A DNA stretch of 15,218 nucleotides, from positions 1 through 15,218 of the forward strand of contig DASVMD010000038.1 of assembly GCA_036384495.1 (NCBI GenBank). The letters are read 5' to 3'. Each line of letters begins with the position of its first letter. The stretch's first letter is position 1. Made by a program: the position numbers and the translations under genes. The stretch is from JAQGHB01 sp036384495. Lineage in GTDB: Bacteria; Patescibacteriota; Saccharimonadia; Saccharimonadales; UBA4665. Of this stretch, positions 5,926-12,390 are shown piece by piece. A model generated the notes under the pieces. The model searched no databases. It was given only the letters and a program-made list of their open reading frames with translations, and was not told where the DNA came from.

Positions 5926-5980
5926 TCTCTTTCCGGCTTAGCCGCTGACGAGACCTGGGAAGTTCAGGTCGAAAAAGAGA
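5926..5980 (+). ncRNA. Type III hammerhead self-cleaving ribozyme
   Basis: All invariant parts of the hammerhead core are present in order. Stem III is 7 bp (TCTCTTT 5926-5932 with AAAGAGA 5974-5980). Cleavage-site nucleotide 17 is C5933 after U5932 (triplet UUC). Stem I is CGGC/GCCG (5934-5937 with 5941-5944) with a UUA loop. CUGACGA (5945-5951) matches CUGANGA. Stem II is GACCTG/CAGGTC (5952-5957 with 5965-5970), starting with the conserved G-C pair, with a 7-nt loop. GAAA (5971-5974) follows, its last A pairing with U5932. Both ends lie in stem III, hence type III. Predicted self-cleavage is between 5933 and 5934. Stem I is short, so tertiary stabilisation may be limited. It lies 3' of the small membrane gene and 4 nt beyond the rnc stop, antisense to the rnc 3' UTR. 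Confidence 0.85.
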
Positions 5981-5983
5981 CAG

Positions 5984-6682
5984 CTACTTATTTTGATAAA
6001 ATTTCAGCGCCGCTTCGGCGGCTTTTTGCTGAGCGTGCTGCTTGCTGGGGCCGTTGCCTTGGCCGCGAAGGTTGTTATTTACAAAGACACCGACGGTGAA
6101 TGTTTTGTCGTGGTCGGGGCCGTCTTCGTTCATCACTTTGTAAACCGGTGTGGCAGATTCTTGGCTTTGGGCTAGCTCCTGTAGGTGCGATTTGGGATCC
6201 ATCCAGGAGCCGGTTTTGAGAATGTCATTGAAAGTACTGAGGATGCTTTCGGTAATAAAAGTTTTGGCGGCTTCGTAGCCTTGGTCTAGGTACAATGCAC
6301 CGACCACAGCCTCAAAGCTGTTAGCCAAAATCTGGGCCCGAGCGCGCTCGCTGCCCCGTTTTTCACCGCGACTGAGGCGCAGCAATGGCTCAAAGCCAAA
6401 CTTAGCAGCGGCCGCGCCAATACTTTCGGTGCGTACCAAGCTGCTGCGCCAGTTGGTCAGAATGCCTTCGGGATCGTCATAATTGCTGTACAGATATTCG
6501 GTAACCACTAGCTCCAGCACGGCATCGCCCAGGAACTCCAGGCGTTCGTTGTGGGCTTTGACGGTCTTTTTATGCTCGTTCAGATACGACCGGTGCGTGA
6601 AAGCCGTGAGCAGTAGCTCAATGTCGTTAAAGGTTACGTGCAGTTTTTCTTGGGCAAAAGCCTGGTAAGCGCTGGTGTCCAT
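5984..6682 (-). CDS. rnc: Ribonuclease III
   Basis: RNase III cleaves double-stranded RNA during rRNA maturation and mRNA turnover. The 232-residue protein has the normal length and order. The endonuclease domain (~1-150) carries the signature NERLEFLGDA (45-54) with Glu46, Glu49 and Asp53. The C-terminal dsRNA-binding domain (~158-230) runs from DPKSHLQELAQ to SKQHAQQKAAEAALKFY. At the second metal-site cluster, ILANSFEAVVGALYLD, Asn121 stands where E. coli has Asp114, while Glu124 matches Glu117; this substitution occurs in some other RNase III proteins and need not abolish activity. The ATG lies one base after the stop of the Nudix gene, so the two are translationally coupled. It is the last gene of the rpmF-nusB-nudix-rnc operon. 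Confidence 0.97.
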   Translation of the reverse strand: MDTSAYQAFAQEKLHVTFNDIELLLTAFTHRSYLNEHKKTVKAHNERLEFLGDAVLELVVTEYLYSNYDDPEGILTNWRSSLVRTESIGAAAAKFGFEPLLRLSRGEKRGSERARAQILANSFEAVVGALYLDQGYEAAKTFITESILSTFNDILKTGSWMDPKSHLQELAQSQESATPVYKVMNEDGPDHDKTFTVGVFVNNNLRGQGNGPSKQHAQQKAAEAALKFYQNK

Positions 6683-6683
6683 C

Positions 6684-7181
6684 TTATAATTTCCCCTCGC
6701 GGATCTTTTTCATGCCAACCAAAATCAGCTTGCCGATGTCGTCGTAGGCGATTTTATCAACAGCGTCGGTGGCCGGCATCCATTTGATGTCCGTCAGCCA
6801 GTCTTCGCCCTCCAGCTTATCGGTGTCGCCGCGGCCCTCCACCAGATAGATATGCATGGTCATGAGTACCAGCGTGTGGGCGCGGCGATAACGGAAATTG
6901 ACCTTACCCAGCCAGCTGTAGACTTTCATTTCTTGCAGGCCGGTTTCTTCGCGGATTTCGCGCTCGGCAGTCTGTTTTGGCTCTTCGCCTGGCTCAACGT
7001 GACCTTTTGGAATTGTCCAGCGGTTCTTGGCATCTTGAATGAGCAGGATTTCGGTTTTGCCGTTTTTATCCTTACGGAAGACGATGCCGCCAGAGGTAGT
7101 CTCGCGCACGACTTCGTCGATTACTGGTTTTCGGGTAACTAACTTCTTGAAGCCTTTACCGAGATTTGGGCGTTTTACCAT
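6684..7181 (-). CDS. Nudix hydrolase
   Basis: The 165-residue protein has a perfect Nudix box, G-x5-E-x7-REUxEExGU, at residues 60-82 (GHVEPGEEP...AEREIREETGL). This box binds Mg2+ and hydrolyses a nucleoside diphosphate linked to another moiety. The sequence before it (TTSGGIVFRKDKNG...ILLIQDAKNRWTIPK) matches the MutT/Ap4A-hydrolase beta-sheet. The first ~25 residues are a basic lead (KRPNLGKGFKKLVTRKP), longer than in minimal MutT proteins. Likely roles are Ap4A or oxidised-nucleotide clean-up, or mRNA 5'-end processing; the sequence does not decide. The ATG follows the nusB stop with no gap and the gene is followed by rnc after one base. Confidence 0.93.
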   Translation of the reverse strand: MVKRPNLGKGFKKLVTRKPVIDEVVRETTSGGIVFRKDKNGKTEILLIQDAKNRWTIPKGHVEPGEEPKQTAEREIREETGLQEMKVYSWLGKVNFRYRRAHTLVLMTMHIYLVEGRGDTDKLEGEDWLTDIKWMPATDAVDKIAYDDIGKLILVGMKKIREGKL

Positions 7182-7661
7182 CTAAGCCGCCTTCTTTTTA
7201 GGGGCTTTTTTGGCAGGTTTTTCGGATTCCTCGCCGCCCTCGCGTTCGCGCAGCAAGGTGCCCAACACGCCATTCACAAACTTAGACGAATTATCGCCAC
7301 CGAATGCTTTGGCCAGTTCGACAGCTTCGTTAATAACAACTTTAGGCGGTACATCTGATTCGTTTTCGAGCTCGTACAGGCCCATTCGGAGCACTAAACG
7401 ATCCATTCGAGCAATCTGGTCAATCGGCCATTCTGGGGCGACTGGCTGCAGCTTGGCGTCGAGTTCTGCTGCTTGCGCGGTGACCCCATCAACAAGTTGC
7501 TTGATGAACGCAATATCGTCCACCATTTGCTTGTAACGAGCGATGTTGCGGTCCAGAACCGCGGCCACATCAAAGTCCCGATCATCGGCATCAAAGCGCA
7601 TCTCCTGCTCATACAGAGTCTGGAGGGCTATGATTCGACCAAGGTGTCGGTTTGAGGCCAT
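7182..7661 (-). CDS. nusB: Transcription antitermination factor NusB
   Basis: NusB binds boxA RNA with S10 and supports antitermination on rRNA operons. The 159-residue all-helical protein has the family marks: HLGRIIALQTLYEQE at the N terminus, IDQIARMDRLVLRMGLYEL (~82-100) and the signature PPKVVINEAVELAKAFGG followed by SSKFVNGVLGTLL. The last ~20 residues are a Glu/Lys/Ala tail ending KKAPKKKAA, beyond the usual NusB fold. AAGGA lies before the ATG. It sits between the bL32-like gene and the Nudix gene. Confidence 0.96.
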   Translation of the reverse strand: MASNRHLGRIIALQTLYEQEMRFDADDRDFDVAAVLDRNIARYKQMVDDIAFIKQLVDGVTAQAAELDAKLQPVAPEWPIDQIARMDRLVLRMGLYELENESDVPPKVVINEAVELAKAFGGDNSSKFVNGVLGTLLREREGGEESEKPAKKAPKKKAA

Positions 7662-7692
7662 ATTGGTAATTTCCTTGTTAAGTTAGCGAAGT

Positions 7693-7839
7693 CTAGGCGA
7701 CTTTTTTTGCGGATTCACGGACGGTGGTACGTACTTTGACCGGAGACTTAGCATTGACTTTGCGAGCCAATTTGAGCACCAAGTGGCTTCGGCGCGTGCC
7801 GGTCTTTCGGGGACTTGTTCGCTTTTTGGGCTTACCCAT
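7693..7839 (-). CDS. rpmF: Short bL32-like ribosomal protein
   Basis: A 48-residue, very basic protein: MGKPKKRTSPRKTGTRRSHL at the N terminus, ending RESAKKVA. The start matches the N-terminal tail of L32 (PKKKTS...R..RRAH), which threads into the 50S subunit. The usual second half with four zinc-binding cysteines is replaced by a short basic stretch without any Cys. Good support that it is a gene comes from AAGGA before the ATG, a strong promoter upstream, and nusB starting 31 nt after its stop. L32 next to other RNA-metabolism genes is common. The identification rests on the N-terminal motif, composition and size, so another small ribosomal protein remains possible. Confidence 0.68.
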   Translation of the reverse strand: MGKPKKRTSPRKTGTRRSHLVLKLARKVNAKSPVKVRTTVRESAKKVA

Positions 7840-7880
7840 GTAGGAAGATCCTTTTCGTTACTTTGTTTACAATTAGCTCT

Positions 7881-7909
7881 ATTCTAGCAAATTTTAGACT
7901 ACTTCTCAA
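7881..7909 (-). promoter_or_regulatory. Promoter of the rpmF-nusB-nudix-rnc operon
   Basis: On the minus strand TTGAGA (7904-7909) and TAGAAT (7881-7886) are separated by 17 bases, with a TGC before the -10 making it extended as well. Transcription would start near 7874, about 35 nt before the rpmF ATG. Confidence 0.78.
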
Positions 7910-7926
7910 GGGAAGTTTGCAAATAT

Positions 7927-7955
7927 GTGGCATTCTGTGTTAAAAATATTAAAAT
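7927..7955 (+). promoter_or_regulatory. Weak candidate promoter of the internal-repeat membrane protein gene
   Basis: GTGGCA (7927-7932) and TAAAAT (7950-7955) are 17 bases apart and divergent from the rpmF promoter. The match is only moderate. The expected transcription start would fall close to the AAGGAG site, leaving little leader. Confidence 0.3.
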
Positions 7956-7973
7956 ATCTAAGGAGTAACTCTG

Positions 7974-8258
7974 ATGGCTAGAATACGTGAGAAATTAATG
8001 GTAAGCGCCGTAACTATAGCCGGCGGGCTCGGTATGTATGCAGTAAGTTTTGATGTCTTAGATAGACATGCTTCCCAGCAAGCTGACTGCATCATAGCCC
8101 ACTTACCTCACGCCGATGAGAAAAGATGCCAGGAAAAGATTGAGACTAATTTCTCAGATGCTATCATTGAACTAGGTGGTGCTGTTCTCACAATCGCGGG
8201 CGGATTAGGTTTAGGCTTGGCGGCAAGAGATGTGTTAGACAATAATCGTTCTTTATAG
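7974..8258 (+). CDS. Small two-helix membrane protein with an internal repeat
   Basis: A 94-residue protein I do not recognise. The ATG is supported by AAGGAG (7960-7965) 8 nt upstream. Two glycine-rich hydrophobic segments (about 8-27 and 66-84) flank a polar loop with two cysteines (Cys39, Cys52) that could form a disulfide if it lies outside. The segments are copies of each other: residues 13-30 and 72-89 both read as TIAGGLG followed six residues later by DVLD, 11 identities in 18. Both copies end with the acidic DVLD just after the helix, suggesting two parallel helices packed through glycines. The stop overlaps the end of leuS: the genes share six bases tail to tail. Function unknown. 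Confidence 0.7.
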   Translation: MARIREKLMVSAVTIAGGLGMYAVSFDVLDRHASQQADCIIAHLPHADEKRCQEKIETNFSDAIIELGGAVLTIAGGLGLGLAARDVLDNNRSL

Positions 8259-10730
8259 AACAAAGTTAACCAACTTACCTGGGACATATATAGTTTTGCG
8301 GACATCCTTGCTCTCAAGATAGGCTTTAGCACGCTCATTAGCTTTGGCTGCCTCTACAATTTCTTCTTCCGAGGCATCGGCAGCAACCTGGATTTCGCCA
8401 CGGACTTTGCCCATTATTTGGATAGCGATTGTAATAGTGTCCTGCACGAGGTATTTTTCATCGAAATCTGGCCAGCTGTCTTTGTTGACGGTGGTTGAGT
8501 GGCCGAGTTGGTGCCACAGCTCTTCGGCGGTGTGTGGCGCAAAAGGCCCAATACACGCTACTAAGCTTTGAAGTGCCTGTTGCCAAACGGGGTGCTTGCC
8601 AAATTGATCAGTTTTTAGCTTGTATAGGTCGTTCACACAGGTCATAGCGGCAGCAATCGCGGTGTTGTATCGATTGTGCTCAATATCTTCGGTCATTTTT
8701 TTGATCATGGTGTGCGTGGCGCGGTTAATATCGCGCTGAGCATCGTCAGACAGATCGATGTCCGGCGCTTCGTTATATTCACCTACGAGATTCCACACCC
8801 GAGAAAGGAAGCGGTGGCTACCCGGAACACCCTGAGGATCCCACCGAGACTGCAGCTCTAGTGGTGAGGCGAACATCAAGTACGTACGCAGAGCATCCGC
8901 GCCGTAGCCGCTGTTGATGATTTCCAAGGGGTCGATACCTGTTCCCTTTGATTTTGAGAACATTGTGCCGTCAGCGGCCGTGACCTTGCCGTTGAAGAGC
9001 ATTTGCTTGAATGGTTCGGGCTCTTTCACGAGGCCAATTTTGCTAAAGAATCGTACGATAAATCGGGCATATAACAGATGCGCCGTGGCGTGGTCGCCGC
9101 CGTTATAAAAGTCGATTGGCGCCCATTTATTGACAATGTCGCTGTCAAATATCTTTTGCTGGTTATGGGGGTCGAAGAAACGATACATATACCAACTGCT
9201 ACAGATATAGGTGTCTAGGGTGTCGGTTTCGCGCTCGCCCTTGCCACCACACTTAGGGCAGTCAGCTACCAGCCAGTCTTTAGCTCGCGCCAGCGCGCTC
9301 CGGCCATCACCACTGGGCTGGAAGTCGTCGAGTTCTGGCAACACCACTGGCAACTGCTCATCCGGGACCAATTGCGGGCCACAATCTGGGCAGTAGATGA
9401 TCGGGATTGGTGCACCCCAATAGCGTTGACGACTGACACTCCAGTCGCGCATTTTGTAGCTAATCTGCTTACGAGCTATGTTCTTAGACTCCAGATAATC
9501 GGCAATTTCTTGGCGGCTTTTAGCGGCATTTTTACCAGCAAATTCGGCAGGCTCGACCAGCACACCATGATCCATATCGGTGAAGCAGTACTCAAGTGCG
9601 CGGACTTTCTCGGCTTCGACTGGGTCTTCTGGCACCATCGTTGGCTTTAAGCGAATATTGTATTTCTTGGCAAATTCAAAGTCGCGTTCATCATGCGCGG
9701 AACAAAGCACAATGCCGGTTCCGTAGTCGGCAATAGCGTAACTTGCTATCCATATAGGCAGGTCTTCGTCACCAAAGGCATCTATGGCATATCGTTCAGT
9801 AAAAATACCTTCGGTTTCGCCGAGGGCTTTTGGCCCTTCCTTGTCGCGTTTGCGCACCATTTCTTGAGCAGCCGCCATGATCTTGTCTTTGCTTTCGACT
9901 CCTTCAAGGAGGGTTTCTAGGAAAGGATGATCCGGTGCGATAGCCACAAAGGTGTTGGCCGTGAAGGCTTCGAAGTGCGCCGAGAAAGACTCAATTTCCA
10001 GGTCAGTGTCACGAACCTTGTTTTTGTACACAATCCCTTCGGAACGGCCAATCCAGTTTTTCTGTGCCAGTTTGACGCTTTCGGTCCAATCCAGTTCGTC
10101 AATCGCATCCAAAAGCTCATCGGCGTATTCGGTAATTTTGAAAAACCACTGTTTGATTTCTTTCTTCTCAACGAGAGGATCGTCGGGGCCGTCATGTCGC
10201 CAGCATTTGCCATCCACGATTTGCTCGTTAGCAAGCACGGTATTATCGATAGCGCACCACCACTGCATGCGAGAATCCTGGTAGGCCAAACCATTCTTGT
10301 ACATCTGGGCAAAAATCCACTGCGTCCACTTGTAGTACTCCGGCAGGTGGGTGGCGATTTCTTTTTCCCAGTCGTTGCTCCAGCCCATGGCTTTGTACTG
10401 CTTATGGTAGCCCGGAATGATGTTTGCCATGCTCTCTTGGGGCGAAACGCCAGCTTTAATGGCGTAGTTTTCGGCTGGCAAACCAAACGCGTCCCAGCCT
10501 ACGGGATGATAACTTTCGAAGCCTTGTTGGCGCTTAAACCGGGCTTTAACGTCGCTGATGGTGTAGTTCATAGCGTGCCCAATATGAATACCGGCGCCAC
10601 TGGGGTAGTTGAACATGCTCATGGCGATATATTTGGGCTTATCGCTGGTTAGATCAGTGGTATAGGTGCCACTTTCGTCCCAGATTTTTTGCCATTTTGG
10701 CTCGATTTCGTTCGGATTAAAGCGTTGCAT
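8253..10730 (-). CDS. leuS: Leucyl-tRNA synthetase
   Basis: LeuRS charges tRNA-Leu. The 825-residue class I enzyme has HIGH at 49-52 (NYPSGAGIHIGHAMNY), a CP1 insertion, the WSVSRQRYWGAPIPIIYCPDCG region with two CxxC pairs, the KMSKS equivalent MFSKSKG (590-596), and the anticodon and C-terminal domains ending VRKTIYVPGKLVNFVL. In CP1 the editing site keeps SAHDERDFEF (344-353, with the conserved Asp), but the threonine-rich TTRPDT motif is replaced by SAHFEA (250-255). Post-transfer editing may therefore be altered. Slightly shorter than the ~860 of E. coli. The ATG is 7 nt after a perfect extended -10 box with no Shine-Dalgarno, implying a leaderless mRNA. The 3' end overlaps the convergent small membrane gene by six bases. 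Confidence 0.97.
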   Translation of the reverse strand: MQRFNPNEIEPKWQKIWDESGTYTTDLTSDKPKYIAMSMFNYPSGAGIHIGHAMNYTISDVKARFKRQQGFESYHPVGWDAFGLPAENYAIKAGVSPQESMANIIPGYHKQYKAMGWSNDWEKEIATHLPEYYKWTQWIFAQMYKNGLAYQDSRMQWWCAIDNTVLANEQIVDGKCWRHDGPDDPLVEKKEIKQWFFKITEYADELLDAIDELDWTESVKLAQKNWIGRSEGIVYKNKVRDTDLEIESFSAHFEAFTANTFVAIAPDHPFLETLLEGVESKDKIMAAAQEMVRKRDKEGPKALGETEGIFTERYAIDAFGDEDLPIWIASYAIADYGTGIVLCSAHDERDFEFAKKYNIRLKPTMVPEDPVEAEKVRALEYCFTDMDHGVLVEPAEFAGKNAAKSRQEIADYLESKNIARKQISYKMRDWSVSRQRYWGAPIPIIYCPDCGPQLVPDEQLPVVLPELDDFQPSGDGRSALARAKDWLVADCPKCGGKGERETDTLDTYICSSWYMYRFFDPHNQQKIFDSDIVNKWAPIDFYNGGDHATAHLLYARFIVRFFSKIGLVKEPEPFKQMLFNGKVTAADGTMFSKSKGTGIDPLEIINSGYGADALRTYLMFASPLELQSRWDPQGVPGSHRFLSRVWNLVGEYNEAPDIDLSDDAQRDINRATHTMIKKMTEDIEHNRYNTAIAAAMTCVNDLYKLKTDQFGKHPVWQQALQSLVACIGPFAPHTAEELWHQLGHSTTVNKDSWPDFDEKYLVQDTITIAIQIMGKVRGEIQVAADASEEEIVEAAKANERAKAYLESKDVRKTIYVPGKLVNFVL

Positions 10731-10737
10731 TGGGCAT

Positions 10738-10746
10738 ATTATATCA
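10738..10746 (-). promoter_or_regulatory. Extended -10 promoter of leuS
   Basis: On the minus strand TGATATAAT is a perfect extended -10 element; the hexamer ends 7 nt before the leuS ATG. The transcript should start at or next to the start codon. It sits in the 49-nt gap after the HD-family gene, so leuS can be transcribed on its own. Confidence 0.68.
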
Positions 10747-10779
10747 GAAAAACAGAGGTCAGCGAAGCAATTTTAGCTA

Positions 10780-12333
10780 CTACCTGATCCGTCCGTACCT
10801 ACGAACATACTCGTTGGCGTCGGCAATAGTGCGCTGGAGCTCTTTGGGCGGCATAGCAGGTCTAGCCTGCAGTAATTTTGGCCACTCTTCTTTAATTCTC
10901 TGTAGGGCAACTGCGAGCGTTGAGCGCATCTCCAGATCAGAGATTGTTATATGTGCTTCGTAATCGCCTACCCATTGGCTGCGCTCGTCTGCCCAGGCCT
11001 GAAACTTGGGGTAGATCTGGCTTAGTGGACGTGATCTGCCACTGCTGTCTAAAACTCGAGGATCAATGGTGCGCTTTCGACCATGCGGCAGCTGAATGAC
11101 AAACGCTTCATCGGTAATCCCGAAGTGAGCGTTTTGGCGGTCAGGAACATCGATTCGGCTTAACTTGATACCGTCTGGTGGTTGAGGTCCGGCGTAAACG
11201 GCCGTGCCATCGTAATAGGAGAGCGCTTTAGGGCGCTGATCGGCAGCAATGGCTTCGGCCGTGTCCAAAAACCAGGCCATGGCGGGGTCTTCTTTGGCAA
11301 CAAGTGTCAGCTGCTCATACATTAGCGAAGCTGAGGTGTGCAAATAGTCACGCGGATAAAAATACTGGAAATTCTGAGCATGCGGGTTGTCGCAAATAAA
11401 GAAGTAACGGTCGGCCAAGTTGAGCAAGTCATTGACCAGATCCTGTACTGGTTCGTTCCAGTGTTCGGCATTGTGGCGCACATAATCCTCGGCCGCGTTA
11501 CGTGCCGCCTGCTCGTTGGTAAACACTAACTGCTCGCCTTCATCATTTTCGGGAACTACTAACCGAGCCACCGATTGCATCGATAGTTCCGCCAGCGCCC
11601 GCGGTATGCGTTCGGGATGGGGCTTGCCCGCGTTGGCCGCCCAATGAATCAAGAATCGCTCTTCCTCGCTGTACTGGAAACGGTCGGCGTCTAGGCGGCG
11701 TGCTTTGTGCTTGTTACTCAAAAATGATCGCCGCACGGTGACATCTTCTTCGCTGAGCAGCTGATCAATTGCCAGCCGAGTATTACCTACATATACACCG
11801 GTGGCTGTGCGCCGAAAGGCCTCAGCCTCAATTAATTTTTCAATGATTCCGGCTCGCTTAAGGAACTGGGCACGCTCGGTATCGTGCAAATTTTCTCGGC
11901 CATGGCCCTGGTAATTATCATCATCCTGATGACCGCTGCGCGTGTGCGATGCGTCGTTATATAGGCCATCCAGGATATCCATAGGCCCACCGCCGAATTC
12001 AACAGCCAAAATACCAAGCGAAAAACAGTGACTTAGCTGCGGATATTCGCCAGCAAAAGGTCGAGTTTCGAAACGGCGGATCCGGTTCAGCTTCATGCTG
12101 TCTATCAGATAGGGCATTTCCTTGAACAACACCACGGCGGCACGGTCAATCGAAGGGTCGCGAATAGTGCTGGCATCTCCGAGAACGGTCAACCCATGGA
12201 ATGGATGATGCACCTCGATTTTATCGCCGTTGGCTTCGCGAAAATGAAAACGAGCATCCAGAGCCGGCCGTTCGTACCCTTCGGGTACCGGAACACCAAT
12301 ATAATTACCGTGCTCAGTACTTAATCCACTCAT
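10780..12333 (-). CDS. HD-superfamily (SAMHD1/dGTPase-like) protein with altered HD motif
   Basis: A 517-residue protein whose N-terminal third resembles HD phosphohydrolases of the dNTPase type. LSHCFSLGILAVEF (100-113) matches the first-His helix (His102). GLYNDASHTRSGHQDD (123-138) matches the usual LxHDxGHxxxSH segment, and NLHDTERAQFL (148-158) matches the following H-E/D-R helix. The central His of the HD pair is Asn126 here (ND instead of HD), while His130, His135, His144 and Asp127 remain. The rest (~160-517) is mixed and unrecognised; it includes FQYFYPRDYLH and PRALAELSMQSVARLVVPEN. It may be a dNTPase relative, an HD protein with changed chemistry, or a regulatory remnant. A TATATT box lies 8 nt before the ATG, and no Shine-Dalgarno is seen. 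Confidence 0.62.
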   Translation of the reverse strand: MSGLSTEHGNYIGVPVPEGYERPALDARFHFREANGDKIEVHHPFHGLTVLGDASTIRDPSIDRAAVVLFKEMPYLIDSMKLNRIRRFETRPFAGEYPQLSHCFSLGILAVEFGGGPMDILDGLYNDASHTRSGHQDDDNYQGHGRENLHDTERAQFLKRAGIIEKLIEAEAFRRTATGVYVGNTRLAIDQLLSEEDVTVRRSFLSNKHKARRLDADRFQYSEEERFLIHWAANAGKPHPERIPRALAELSMQSVARLVVPENDEGEQLVFTNEQAARNAAEDYVRHNAEHWNEPVQDLVNDLLNLADRYFFICDNPHAQNFQYFYPRDYLHTSASLMYEQLTLVAKEDPAMAWFLDTAEAIAADQRPKALSYYDGTAVYAGPQPPDGIKLSRIDVPDRQNAHFGITDEAFVIQLPHGRKRTIDPRVLDSSGRSRPLSQIYPKFQAWADERSQWVGDYEAHITISDLEMRSTLAVALQRIKEEWPKLLQARPAMPPKELQRTIADANEYVRRYGRIR

Positions 12334-12341
12334 GTGCTACC

Positions 12342-12369
12342 AATATAACCTTTCCGTGACCTGATGCAA
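12342..12369 (-). promoter_or_regulatory. Promoter of the HD-family gene (divergent with ddl)
   Basis: On the minus strand TTGCAT (12364-12369) and TATATT (12342-12347) are 16 bases apart. The -10 ends 8 nt before the ATG. It overlaps the ddl promoter on the other strand within a 57-nt intergenic region, so the two may interfere with each other. Confidence 0.45.
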
Positions 12370-12384
12370 GCATGAGCGTATACT
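12356..12384 (+). promoter_or_regulatory. Promoter of ddl
   Basis: GTGACC (12356-12361) and TATACT (12379-12384) are 17 bases apart, and the -10 ends 6 nt before the ATG. No Shine-Dalgarno is present, so a leaderless transcript is predicted. Confidence 0.55.
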
Positions 12385-12390
12385 ATCAGC

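Noticed and set aside
5926..5980. tRNA-like three-way structure
   Set aside because: The 7-bp closing stem with 4-bp and 6-bp arms first resembled a partial cloverleaf, but at 55 nt there is no T-arm or anticodon arm; the single-stranded joints match the hammerhead core exactly.
5781..5980. SRP RNA, 6S RNA, RNase P RNA or tmRNA
   Set aside because: I looked for the conserved loops and end motifs of these RNAs on both strands and found none; only the hammerhead part matches a known class.
9927..10652. 241-residue plus-strand frame
   Set aside because: Lies entirely inside leuS in antisense, shows no recognisable motif, and leuS is certain.
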